37,587 nt of DNA from assembly GCA_031976395.1 (NCBI GenBank), contig DALYLJ010000009.1, positions 1-37,587 on the forward strand, in the 5' to 3' direction. The notes beneath the pieces were generated by a model. That model did no database searches and was not told where the DNA came from. It was given only the letters and a program-made list of their open reading frames with translations. Below are positions 23,326 to 30,756 of this stretch, piece after piece; the first letter of the stretch is position 1, and the number at the start of each line of letters is the position of its first letter. The DNA is from UBA11164 sp002420085. GTDB lineage: Bacteria > Pseudomonadota > Gammaproteobacteria > Xanthomonadales > Xanthomonadaceae. Both the position numbers and the translations under genes were made by a program.

Positions 23326-23435
23326 GGGAGTCGGGAATGGAGAATGGCGAACGGGGAGTGGGGCGTTACGGGGCAGGAACATCAGAGCCGAGCGGTCGAT
23401 TGCCGACGATTTTCCATCCCGGATGCCCCGCTCCC
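23326..23435. repeat. G-rich 7-bp tandem repeats with inverted partner, between two beta-oxidation genes
   Basis: Heptads of the GGGAATG type run from 23326 to about 23367 (GGGAGTC, GGGAATG, GAGAATG, GCGAACG, GGGAGTG and degenerate copies). Downstream, GCCCCGCTCCC (23425-23435) is complementary to GGGAGTGGGGC (23354-23364) with one G-T type mismatch. It looks like an intergenic repeat element; similar G-rich heptad repeats occur between genes in Xanthomonadales. Confidence 0.6.
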
Positions 23436-23454
23436 GTGCGCCCGCTGCGCAACC

Positions 23455-25827
23455 TCAGTTGCGCAGCGGCTTCCCGGTGGTCAGGGTGTGGGCGATGCGG
23501 GCCTGGGTCTTGGCCATCTGGGCCAGGGCGACGAAGTGCTCGCGTTCGAGTTTGAGCAGCCAATTCTCATCGACCAGGCTGCCACGATCGATTTCACCGC
23601 CGCACAGCACGGTCGCGATCCGGGTGGCGATTTCCATGTCATGCTCGGAAATGAAGCGCCCCTCGAACATGTTCACCAGCATCATCCGGAAGGTGGCGAT
23701 GCCGACATCACCGGCGACTGGAATGCGCCGCGCCGGCAGGGGCGGTCGGTAGCCGCTCTCGGCCAGGCTGCGGGCCTGGACGCGGGCGACGTGCAGCAAC
23801 TCGTCGGCATGGAAGACCACGATGTCGCTGTCGCGCGCCAGCTTCATCTCACGTGCTTCCAGCGCTGAGGCCGAGACCTTGGCCATCGCGACCGCCTCGA
23901 AATACGGCTTCAGAGCAGCGAAGACGTCACCGCCGACACCGGCGGCGGCGCCGGCACGCACGGCGATTTCCTTGAGGCCGCCGCCTGCCGGCAGCAGTCC
24001 GACTCCGGCTTCGACCAGGCCGACATAGCTTTCGAGTGCCAGCACCGTGCGGGCAGCATGCATCTGGAACTCGCAGCCGCCGCCCAGCGCCATCCCGCGC
24101 ACGGCGGCGACCACCGGCACCAGGGCGTACTTGATCCGCTGGCTGGTGGCCTGGAAGTTGCCGATCATGGCATCGAACTCGGCCAGTTTGCCGGCTTGCA
24201 GCAGGGCGGTCGCGCCCTTGAGATCAGCGCCGGCCGAGAACGGCTCGCTGTCCTGCCAGATCACCAGGCCGGCGAATTCCCGCTCGGCCCGGGCGATCGC
24301 GTCCTGCACGCCGTCGAGTACGCCGTTGGACACGGTGTGCATCTTGGTCTTGAAGCCGACCACGGCGACCTCGTCGCCGTCATGCCACATGCGCACGGCA
24401 TCGGTCTCGAACACCGTCGTGCCGCGATCGGCGCGTTCGGCCAGGACCGGGTCGGGAAACCGCTGGCGGCGATAGACCGGCAGGGCCGAACGTGGTTTGG
24501 CAGCGCCGGCCGACGGACTGAAACTGCCTTCGGCGCTGTGGACCCCCTCACGTCCGTCGCTGACCCAGGCCGGCAGTGGCGCGTTGGCCATGGTTTCGCC
24601 GGCAGCGATATCGGTCGCGATCCAGTCGGCGACCCGACGCCAGCCGGACGCTTGCCAGGTCTCGAACGGACCCTGCTGCCAGCCGTAACCCCAGCGAATG
24701 GCCAGATCGACATCACGCGCGGTGTCGGCGATGTCGGCCAGGTGGTAGGCACTGTAGTGGAACAGATCACGCAGGCAGGCCCACAGAAAGCGGGCGTGCG
24801 GATGCGGGCAGTCGCGCAGCCTGGCCAGAATCTCGGTGCGATCCCGGGATTTCAGAATGTCCACCACCTCCGGCGCTGCCTCGGCCTTGGCCGGGCGGTA
24901 GTCGCCGCTGGCCAGGTCGAGCACGTGGATGTCCTTGCCGATCTTGCGGAAGATGCCGCCGCCGGTCTTCTGGCCGAGTGCGCCCTTGGCGATCAGTGCC
25001 TGCAACCAGTCGGGCGCGGCGAAATAGCCATGCCAGGGATCGTTCGGCAGGGTGTCGGCCATGGTCTTGATGACGTGGGCCATGGTGTCCAGGCCGACCA
25101 CGTCGGAGGTCCGATAGGTCGCGCTTTTCGGCCGCCCGAGCAGGGGGCCGGTCAGGGCATCGACCTCATCGAAACCGAGACCGAGCCGGGCCGTGTGGTG
25201 CAGGGTCGAGAGGATCGAAAACACCCCGATCCGGTTGCCGATGAAGTTGGGGGTGTCCTTGGCGATCACCACACCCTTGCCGAGCGCGGTGGTCAGGAAG
25301 CTTTCCAGCCCGGCCAATACGTCCGGACTGGTTTCCCGGCACGGGATCAGCTCTGCCAGATGCATGTAGCGTGGCGGGTTGAAGAAATGGACGCCGCAGA
25401 AGCGCGGCCGCACCGCGTCGGGCAGGGCCGCCGCCATCGCCTCGATGCTGAGGCCGGAGGTATTGGATGCGACCACGGTTTCTGCCCCGATATGGCTCGC
25501 GATGCGCGCGTACAGATCGAGTTTCCAATCCATCCGCTCGGCGATCGCCTCGATGATCAGGTCGCAGCCGTCGAGCAGGTCGAGGTGTTGATCGTAGTTG
25601 GCCGGGGTGATCGCCGCCGCCAGGGCCGCGCTCGCGAACGGCGCGGGTGAGAGCTTGCCGAGATTGCCGATGGCGCGTTCGACGATGCCGTTCGGATTGC
25701 CCTCCTTGGCGGGCAGATCGAACAACACCGTGTCGATGCCGGCGTTGACGAGGTGGGCGGCAATCTGGGCGCCCATGACACCGGCACCGAGGACGGCGGC
25801 TTTGCGGATCGGGAGGGGTCGTGACAT
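23455..25827 (-). CDS. Bifunctional 3-hydroxyacyl-CoA dehydrogenase/enoyl-CoA hydratase, dehydrogenase first
   Basis: 790 aa. Order is dehydrogenase then crotonase, the reverse of E. coli FadB and like FadN-type proteins. NAD motif VLGAGVMG starts at 12; catalytic H147 (CGVHFFNPP) and E159 (MHLAELIP) form the dehydrogenase dyad. A hydratase domain occupies about 470-690: oxyanion-hole FSAGADLKG, and catalytic E586 (GGGCE) and E606 (GLVEAG), spaced 20 residues as in E. coli FadB E119/E139. It converts enoyl-CoA to 3-ketoacyl-CoA for the adjacent thiolase. It starts 13 bp after the TetR stop, so it is under that regulator's promoter. Confidence 0.93.
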   Translation of the reverse strand: MSRPLPIRKAAVLGAGVMGAQIAAHLVNAGIDTVLFDLPAKEGNPNGIVERAIGNLGKLSPAPFASAALAAAITPANYDQHLDLLDGCDLIIEAIAERMDWKLDLYARIASHIGAETVVASNTSGLSIEAMAAALPDAVRPRFCGVHFFNPPRYMHLAELIPCRETSPDVLAGLESFLTTALGKGVVIAKDTPNFIGNRIGVFSILSTLHHTARLGLGFDEVDALTGPLLGRPKSATYRTSDVVGLDTMAHVIKTMADTLPNDPWHGYFAAPDWLQALIAKGALGQKTGGGIFRKIGKDIHVLDLASGDYRPAKAEAAPEVVDILKSRDRTEILARLRDCPHPHARFLWACLRDLFHYSAYHLADIADTARDVDLAIRWGYGWQQGPFETWQASGWRRVADWIATDIAAGETMANAPLPAWVSDGREGVHSAEGSFSPSAGAAKPRSALPVYRRQRFPDPVLAERADRGTTVFETDAVRMWHDGDEVAVVGFKTKMHTVSNGVLDGVQDAIARAEREFAGLVIWQDSEPFSAGADLKGATALLQAGKLAEFDAMIGNFQATSQRIKYALVPVVAAVRGMALGGGCEFQMHAARTVLALESYVGLVEAGVGLLPAGGGLKEIAVRAGAAAGVGGDVFAALKPYFEAVAMAKVSASALEAREMKLARDSDIVVFHADELLHVARVQARSLAESGYRPPLPARRIPVAGDVGIATFRMMLVNMFEGRFISEHDMEIATRIATVLCGGEIDRGSLVDENWLLKLEREHFVALAQMAKTQARIAHTLTTGKPLRN

Positions 25828-25840
25828 TCGGGACTCCTGC

Positions 25841-26506
25841 TCAGGATGGTCGGTTGTCGGGAGAGGGAAGGACCGGCGCGCGCAAGCCGGAGGCGGCGAA
25901 CCGGATCAGTGAACGGCCGGCGCGCAGACAATGCTCGTGCTCGCTGATCGACGCGGGTCGTTTGATGAGGCCGAAATCGGCCATCGCATAGGTCAGGGCG
26001 CCGGCGATGAAGTCGAGCCGCCAGTACAGTTCGTCCTTGGGCAGGCCCGGCACGGCCTTGCCGATCGCGGCCGAGAATCGACGCAGGACGTGACCGTAGT
26101 GCTCGGACAGGAAACTGCGCAGACGTTCGTTCTTTTCGGCGTAGGCGCGAGCCAGCACTCGGACGAAGGCCGGTCCACCCTCGCGATCGAGGGTCAGGGC
26201 CAGTGCCGGTTCGATGAAGGCGGCAAGAATCGCTTCGAGTTCGACCGGATCGGTTTTCAACGCCGCATCCAGCGCCCCGAGCCGCCGTTCGCTCAGCTCA
26301 TCGAGCCGGCGCCGGAAGACCTCGTTGACCAGGTTTTCCTTGGAACCGAAGTGGTAGTTGACGGCCGCGATATTGACCTCCGCCAGCGAGGTCACCTGGC
26401 GCAGCGAGGTACCGGCGAATCCCTGCTGGGCGAACAGGCGCTCGGCCGCGCTGAGGATGCGGTCCTTGGTCTTGAACGGGCTTTCCGAGCCGCCGTGCGC
26501 ACTCAT
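25841..26506 (-). CDS. TetR-family regulator, PsrA-like, of the beta-oxidation operon
   Basis: 221 aa. The helix-turn-helix is near the N-terminus: KDRILSAAERLFAQQGFAGTSLRQVTSLAEVNIAAVNYHFGSKENLV (about 13-59). The ligand domain (FVRVLARAYAEKNERLRSFLSEHYGHVLRRF, ELYWRLDFIAGAL) resembles PsrA, the Pseudomonas fatty-acid sensor that represses fad genes and lets go on binding long-chain acyl ligands. ATG 26506 is chosen because the longer frame would begin inside the -35 box. It heads a probable operon with the two enzyme genes, and an operator overlaps its own transcription start, so autorepression is expected. Confidence 0.88.
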   Translation of the reverse strand: MSAHGGSESPFKTKDRILSAAERLFAQQGFAGTSLRQVTSLAEVNIAAVNYHFGSKENLVNEVFRRRLDELSERRLGALDAALKTDPVELEAILAAFIEPALALTLDREGGPAFVRVLARAYAEKNERLRSFLSEHYGHVLRRFSAAIGKAVPGLPKDELYWRLDFIAGALTYAMADFGLIKRPASISEHEHCLRAGRSLIRFAASGLRAPVLPSPDNRPS

Positions 26507-26520
26507 GCAAACAGTCGATT

Positions 26521-26534
26521 CAAATGAGCGTTTG
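26521..26534 (-). promoter_or_regulatory. Candidate TetR/PsrA-like operator
   Basis: CAAATGAGCGTTTG matches the PsrA consensus form CAAAC-N4-GTTTG with one change; with flanks it is the inverted repeat TCAAA-N6-TTTGA (26520-26535). It abuts the -10 box and covers the expected +1 near 26528, a typical repressor position. Confidence 0.65.
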
Positions 26535-26563
26535 ATATTAGCGCTGGCCGATGCACCTGTCAA
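26535..26563 (-). promoter_or_regulatory. Sigma-70-type promoter of the tetR-fad operon
   Basis: Reading the minus strand: TTGACA (26563-26558), a 17-bp spacer, then TAATAT (26540-26535). The -35 is perfect and spacing optimal. Predicted start is near 26528, about 22 nt before the TetR ATG. Confidence 0.75.
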
Positions 26564-26678
26564 TCCGACGGTCCGGAGTCCCAGCCGCCGGTCCGAGCCG
26601 TCGATGCCACGTCATGCAAGCTGAGACCCCTATCACGATTTTCGCCGATGCGTTAGACTTTCCTCCGGAAGATGCCCT

Positions 26679-26745
26679 AAGCCCCGGAAAGCAGGGGCTT
26701 TCCTTCCGTCGCGAATGTGTTAGCCTTGCCCCTTCTTCACGGGGC
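26679..26745 (+). promoter_or_regulatory. Possible ndk leader with competing hairpins
   Basis: AAGCCCC (26679-26685) can pair with GGGGCTT (26694-26700), followed by TCCTTCC. Overlapping it, GGAAAGC (26686-26692) can pair with GCTTTCC (26697-26703); both cannot form at once. A third stem, GCCCC/GGGGC (26728-26732, 26741-26745), lies nearer ndk. The first could be an attenuator-type terminator. Two similar -10-like boxes, GTTAGACTTTCC (26652 on) and GTTAGCCTTGCC (26719 on), flank the structure; no good -35 is seen for either. Confidence 0.4.
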
Positions 26746-26776
26746 GTTCAACTTCCCCACTTACGGAGTCCACGCA

Positions 26777-27202
26777 ATGGCGCTGGAGCGCACACTGTCG
26801 ATCATCAAACCCGATGCCGTGGCCAAAAACGTCATCGGTGAGATTTATTCTCGTTTCGAAAAGGCCGGCCTGCGGGTCGTCGCCGCCAGGATGAAACACC
26901 TCTCGCGCCGGGAAGCCGAGGGTTTCTACGCTGTTCACAAGGAGCGTCCGTTCTTCTCGGCTCTGGTCGAGTTCATGATTTCCGGCCCGGTGATGATCCA
27001 GGTGCTCGAAGGGGACAACGCCGTCGCTCGCAACCGCGAGCTGATGGGCGCGACCAACCCCAAGGACGCAGCGCCCGGAACCATCCGTGCCGATTTCGCG
27101 GAGTCGATCGACGCCAATGCCGTACACGGTTCCGACGCTGCGGAAACGGCAGCCGTCGAGATCGCTTACTTTTTCGCCAGCACGGAGCTTTGTCCGCGTT
27201 GA
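26777..27202 (+). CDS. ndk: Nucleoside-diphosphate kinase
   Basis: 141 aa, normal length. It moves the gamma-phosphate of ATP to other nucleoside diphosphates through phospho-His117 in NAVHGSD. The N-terminal ERTLSIIKPDAVAKNVIGEI and the GPVMIQVLEGDNAV and GATNPKDAAPGTIRADF segments are all intact. ATG 26777 is the conserved start. ndk-rlmN-pilF is a usual order in Pseudomonas and Xanthomonas. Confidence 0.97.
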   Translation: MALERTLSIIKPDAVAKNVIGEIYSRFEKAGLRVVAARMKHLSRREAEGFYAVHKERPFFSALVEFMISGPVMIQVLEGDNAVARNRELMGATNPKDAAPGTIRADFAESIDANAVHGSDAAETAAVEIAYFFASTELCPR

Positions 27203-27224
27203 GCGACTTTGGGGGAGGGGGTGC

Positions 27225-28355
27225 GTGAGCACCGAGGTCGCAAAAGTCAATCTGCTGGAGTTCGATCGGACCGGACTCGAAACCTTCTTCGTCGAGACCC
27301 TCGGCGAGAAGCGTTTTCGTGCCCACCAGGCGATGAAGTGGATCTACCACCATCACGCCACCGAGTTCGGGCAGATGACCGACTTCGGCAAGGTGTTGCG
27401 CAGCAAACTCGAAGAACGTGCCGAGATCCGGCCGCCGTCGGTGGTGTTCGAGAAGGATGCCGCCGACGGCGTCCACAAGTGGCTGCTCGGCATGAATGGC
27501 GGCAATGCCATCGAGACCGTATTCATCCCCGATCGCGGTCGCGGCACCTTGTGCGTGTCCTCGCAGGTCGGTTGCGGCCTGAACTGCCAGTTCTGCTCGA
27601 CCGCGACCCAGGGCTTCAATCGCAATCTGAGTGCGGCCGAGATCATCGGCCAGGTCTGGGTGGCATCGCGTTTCCTTGGCAATCTGCCGCACCGTCAGCG
27701 CAAGCTGACCAATGTCGTGATGATGGGCATGGGCGAGCCCCTGCTCAATTTCGACAACGTCGTGACCGCGATGAGCGTGATGCGCGACGATCTCGGTTTC
27801 GGTCTGGCCAACAAGCGGGTCACGCTCTCGACCGCCGGCTTGGTGCCAATGATCGATCGCCTGTCCGAGGCCAGTGATGTCGCGTTGGCGGTGTCCCTGC
27901 ATGCCCCGGACGATGCCCTGCGCACCGAGTTGGTGCCGCTCAACAAGAAGTATCCGATCGCCGAACTGATGGCGGCCTGCCAGCGGTACGTGGCACGTCG
28001 GCCCAGGACCAGCATCACCTTCGAGTACACCCTGATGAAGGGCGTCAATGATCGCCCGGAACAGGCCCGTGCCCTGGTCAAGCTGCTGCGCAAGGTGCCG
28101 AGCAAGCTCAACCTGATCCCGTTCAACCCGTTCCCCGGCACCCGCTTCGAGCGTTCCGACGAGGACACCATCCGGGCATTCCAGAAGATCGTGCTGGATG
28201 CCGGCATCCTGACCATGGTCAGGCGCACCCGAGGCGATGACATCGACGCCGCCTGCGGCCAGTTGAAGGGCAGGGTGCTCGACCGGACTCGGCGGCAGGC
28301 CGAATTCCTGCGGCGACTCGATGGAGGAGGCACTGCCACCGATGTCGCCGCCTGA
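27225..28355 (+). CDS. rlmN: Dual-specificity 23S rRNA/tRNA adenine-C2 methyltransferase RlmN
   Basis: 376 aa. A radical SAM enzyme that methylates A2503 of 23S rRNA and A37 of some tRNAs. The cluster motif is C117-x3-C121-x2-C124; the two mechanistic cysteines are C110 (GTLCVSS) and C344 (DIDAACGQL), in the positions of E. coli C118 and C355. SQVGCGLNCQFCSTATQGFNRNL is a family signature. The GTG at 27225 follows a GGGGGAGGGG purine run; there is no fitting ATG. Its 3' end overlaps the pilF gene by 14 bp. Confidence 0.96.
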   Translation: MSTEVAKVNLLEFDRTGLETFFVETLGEKRFRAHQAMKWIYHHHATEFGQMTDFGKVLRSKLEERAEIRPPSVVFEKDAADGVHKWLLGMNGGNAIETVFIPDRGRGTLCVSSQVGCGLNCQFCSTATQGFNRNLSAAEIIGQVWVASRFLGNLPHRQRKLTNVVMMGMGEPLLNFDNVVTAMSVMRDDLGFGLANKRVTLSTAGLVPMIDRLSEASDVALAVSLHAPDDALRTELVPLNKKYPIAELMAACQRYVARRPRTSITFEYTLMKGVNDRPEQARALVKLLRKVPSKLNLIPFNPFPGTRFERSDEDTIRAFQKIVLDAGILTMVRRTRGDDIDAACGQLKGRVLDRTRRQAEFLRRLDGGGTATDVAA

Positions 28356-29115
28356 CCTCCTGATCCGGCTGATCCTTCCGGTGCTGCTCGTGACCGTCCT
28401 GAGCGGTTGCGCGAGTTCCGGCGGCAGTCGTTCCGGAAAGGGCGGCGATACCGCCGAAGCAGTACGACTGAACATCCAGTTGGCGCAGGGCTACATGCAG
28501 CGCGGCGATGACGAAACCGCCCTCGACCGCTTGCAGCGTGCCGAGCGGTTGGATCCACGCTCGGCCGAGGTGCAGACCCTGCTCGGCTTCCTGTACGAAC
28601 GCATCCGGCGGCCGGAGCAGGCCGAGCGCCACTATCGACGCTCGGTCGATCTCGCCCCTGAGACCGGCTCCGTGCTCAACAATTACGGCTCGTGGCTGTG
28701 CCGCAACGGTCAGGCCGCCGATTCCGACCGCTGGTTCCAGCGCGCACTCGACGACCCGTTCTACAAGACCCCGGAATCGGCCCTGCTGAATGCCGGTGCC
28801 TGTGCTGTGCAGGCCGGCAGCCCGGAGCGTGCCGAAACCTATTTCCGACGCCTGTTGGAGTTGCGTCCGGATTCCGCCGAGGCGCTGGAAAACCTCGCCC
28901 GGCTCAACTTCGACAAGGGCAACTATCTGAGTGCCCGCGCTTTCTGGCAGCGCCGCGAGGTGCTGCCTGTGGAAGACCCCGTCCTGCTGGATCTCGCTGC
29001 CCGCATCGAAGCCGCACTGGGCAACGAGGAAGGGGCGAGGCGTTACCGCCAACGATTGGCCGCCGAGCATCCCGACTTCGCACCGGCCGCGCCGGATTCC
29101 GACTCACGACCATGA
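28342..29115 (+). CDS. pilF: Type IV pilus secretin pilotin PilF/PilW lipoprotein
   Basis: 257 aa. A lipoprotein signal ends LSGC, giving lipidated Cys23. About six TPR units follow (NIQLAQGYMQRGDDETALDRLQRAERLDP ... NNYGSWLCRNGQ ... LLNAGACAVQAG ... LENLARLNFDKGNY). PilF carries the secretin PilQ to the outer membrane and helps it multimerise. I chose ATG 28342, preceded by GGAGGAGG, over ATG 28321, which has no ribosome-binding sequence. It ends in an ATGA overlap with rodZ. It complements the pilus genes at the left end of the window. Confidence 0.92.
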   Translation: MSPPDLLIRLILPVLLVTVLSGCASSGGSRSGKGGDTAEAVRLNIQLAQGYMQRGDDETALDRLQRAERLDPRSAEVQTLLGFLYERIRRPEQAERHYRRSVDLAPETGSVLNNYGSWLCRNGQAADSDRWFQRALDDPFYKTPESALLNAGACAVQAGSPERAETYFRRLLELRPDSAEALENLARLNFDKGNYLSARAFWQRREVLPVEDPVLLDLAARIEAALGNEEGARRYRQRLAAEHPDFAPAAPDSDSRP

Positions 29116-30011
29116 ACGATACCCATCACAGCGAAAGGGTCCACGCCTGCGCGCCCGGTCTTGGCGCGCGGCTGCGCCAGGCCCGAGAACATGCCGGCAT
29201 GAGCCGCTCACAACTGGCAGCGCGCATGCATGTGCTGACCCGGATCGTCGAGGACATCGAGAGCGACTGCTTCGAACGATTGGGTGCCGATGTCTACATC
29301 CGCGGCCACCTGCGCAGTTTCAGCCGTGAGGTTGGCCTGGCCTGGTCTGACATCGAGCCGATGCTGGCCCCGAGCAGGCAGGAAGCAGCCCCGATCCCGA
29401 TCGCGGTCGCGGCGACACCGCGTTGGCGGGCCAACCTGGAAGCCATCGGCCACCGCTCGGTCTACATCACCCTGACCGTTGCGATCGTGGCACCGATCGT
29501 CTGGCTGGCCGGCAGCCATCAATTGCCCGACACCGCCGCACCGCTGACCCTGCTCCAACCCTCGACCCGCAGCGATGCCGCCGTCGCGCAGCCTGCCGAA
29601 CAGCGGCCGGCCGTGCTGGCGACCGCATCGATGACCCCACGCCTGCCGGCGGTGGTTCCGGGCGTTCTCGATCCGTTGGCCGACTCGGCCGCAGCGTCGT
29701 CCACCGACGCCGGTCGCCGTGACGAATCGGCTGATGTGGCGGGCGAGTGGCGCTTCGTGTTCGCCGAGCAGAGCTGGTTCGAGCTTTATGACCGCGACGG
29801 TCGTCGTCTGGTCCATGAACTGGTCCCGGCGGGCGCCGAATACCGCTTTCCCGAGGCCGACATCGGTCAGGTCGCGTTGGGCAATGCGGCCGCAGTGACG
29901 GTCCATTCCGGTGCCGATACGCTCGACCTCACCCGCTTCAGGCAGGGCAATGTCGCGCGCTTTGCGGTATCCTCCAGCGGCGAAGTGGTGTCCCGATCCT
30001 CCGGTGGCTGA
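29112..30011 (+). CDS. rodZ: RodZ-like cell-shape protein
   Basis: 299 aa. Cytoplasmic Cro/CI-like helix-turn-helix (about 17-85: GLGARLRQAREHAGMSRSQLAARMHVLTRIVEDIE ... YIRGHLRSFSREVGL), one membrane helix (about 116-134), a proline/alanine linker and a periplasmic DUF4115 domain (about 220-295: FAEQSWFELYDRDGRRL). RodZ links MreB filaments to the elongation complex. ATG 29112 overlaps the pilF stop. In E. coli ispG and hisS come next; here they are absent. Confidence 0.92.
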   Translation: MNDTHHSERVHACAPGLGARLRQAREHAGMSRSQLAARMHVLTRIVEDIESDCFERLGADVYIRGHLRSFSREVGLAWSDIEPMLAPSRQEAAPIPIAVAATPRWRANLEAIGHRSVYITLTVAIVAPIVWLAGSHQLPDTAAPLTLLQPSTRSDAAVAQPAEQRPAVLATASMTPRLPAVVPGVLDPLADSAAASSTDAGRRDESADVAGEWRFVFAEQSWFELYDRDGRRLVHELVPAGAEYRFPEADIGQVALGNAAAVTVHSGADTLDLTRFRQGNVARFAVSSSGEVVSRSSGG

Positions 30012-30068
30012 ATCCGGCGGCTGAGCCGGACCGACCGCTTCGAGAAAATTCCCGCAACCCATTGTCTT

Positions 30069-30083
30069 CGGGGCATCGCCCCG
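30069..30083 (+). promoter_or_regulatory. Small hairpin just upstream of the yfgM ribosome-binding site
   Basis: CGGGGC (30069-30074) pairs with GCCCCG (30078-30083) around ATC. It touches GGAG at 30083-30086, the ribosome-binding site of the next gene. It may modulate initiation or mark the 3' end of the rodZ message. Confidence 0.3.
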
Positions 30084-30096
30084 GAGTGGAAATCGC

Positions 30097-30756
30097 ATGG
30101 CATTCGAACTGGACGACGAACACGAAACTGCGGAAAAGGTGCGAACCTGGCTCCGCGAAAACGCCAGCACCCTGCTGACCGGCATCGCCGTCGGCCTGGC
30201 CGGCATCTTCGGCTGGAATTGGTGGCAGGACAGCCAGCGCGAGCATCGGATCACGGCATCGACCCAGTTCGCCGCACTGGCACAGGCGGCCGGTGCTGCC
30301 AATCTGGAGTCGGCGAGCGCCTTGAGCGCGTCGCTGGCCGCCGAATTCTCCGACACCGGCTACGCCACCCTGGCGCGCCTGCACATCGCCGACATGCAGG
30401 TTGGTACCGGTGATCTGGCGGCCGCCCGGACCGAACTGGCTGCGGCTGCCGCAGCCAAGGATCCGGCCGTTGCCGGTCTGGCCGCGATCCGTCTGGCCCG
30501 ACTCGATCTGGTTGCCGGCGAGCCTCAGGCCGCGCTCGATCGTCTGGCGACGGTGCCAGCGGCCTATGCCGGGATCACCGAGCAGATTCGCGGTGATGCC
30601 CTGTTGGCGCTGGAACGACCGGACGAAGCTCGGGCAGCCTATCGCGAGGCCCTGACCCGCCTGGATGCCACAGGCGGCCCGCAACGGGAAATCCTGCAAC
30701 GCAAGCTGGCCGCGCTCGGCGAGTCGGCGCCAGCATCGGCGACACCGGAGGCATGA
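30097..30756 (+). CDS. yfgM: YfgM/AncA family periplasmic TPR protein
   Basis: 219 aa. The start MAFELDDEHETAEKVRTWLRENA, then one membrane helix (about 24-44 with GIFGWNWWQ), then a periplasmic TPR-like helical region (TLARLHIADMQVGTGDLAAARTEL ...) is the family layout. In E. coli YfgM associates with SecYEG and the chaperone PpiD in envelope protein traffic. GGAG lies about 10 nt before ATG 30097. Its stop overlaps the bamB start as ATGA. Confidence 0.9.
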   Translation: MAFELDDEHETAEKVRTWLRENASTLLTGIAVGLAGIFGWNWWQDSQREHRITASTQFAALAQAAGAANLESASALSASLAAEFSDTGYATLARLHIADMQVGTGDLAAARTELAAAAAAKDPAVAGLAAIRLARLDLVAGEPQAALDRLATVPAAYAGITEQIRGDALLALERPDEARAAYREALTRLDATGGPQREILQRKLAALGESAPASATPEA

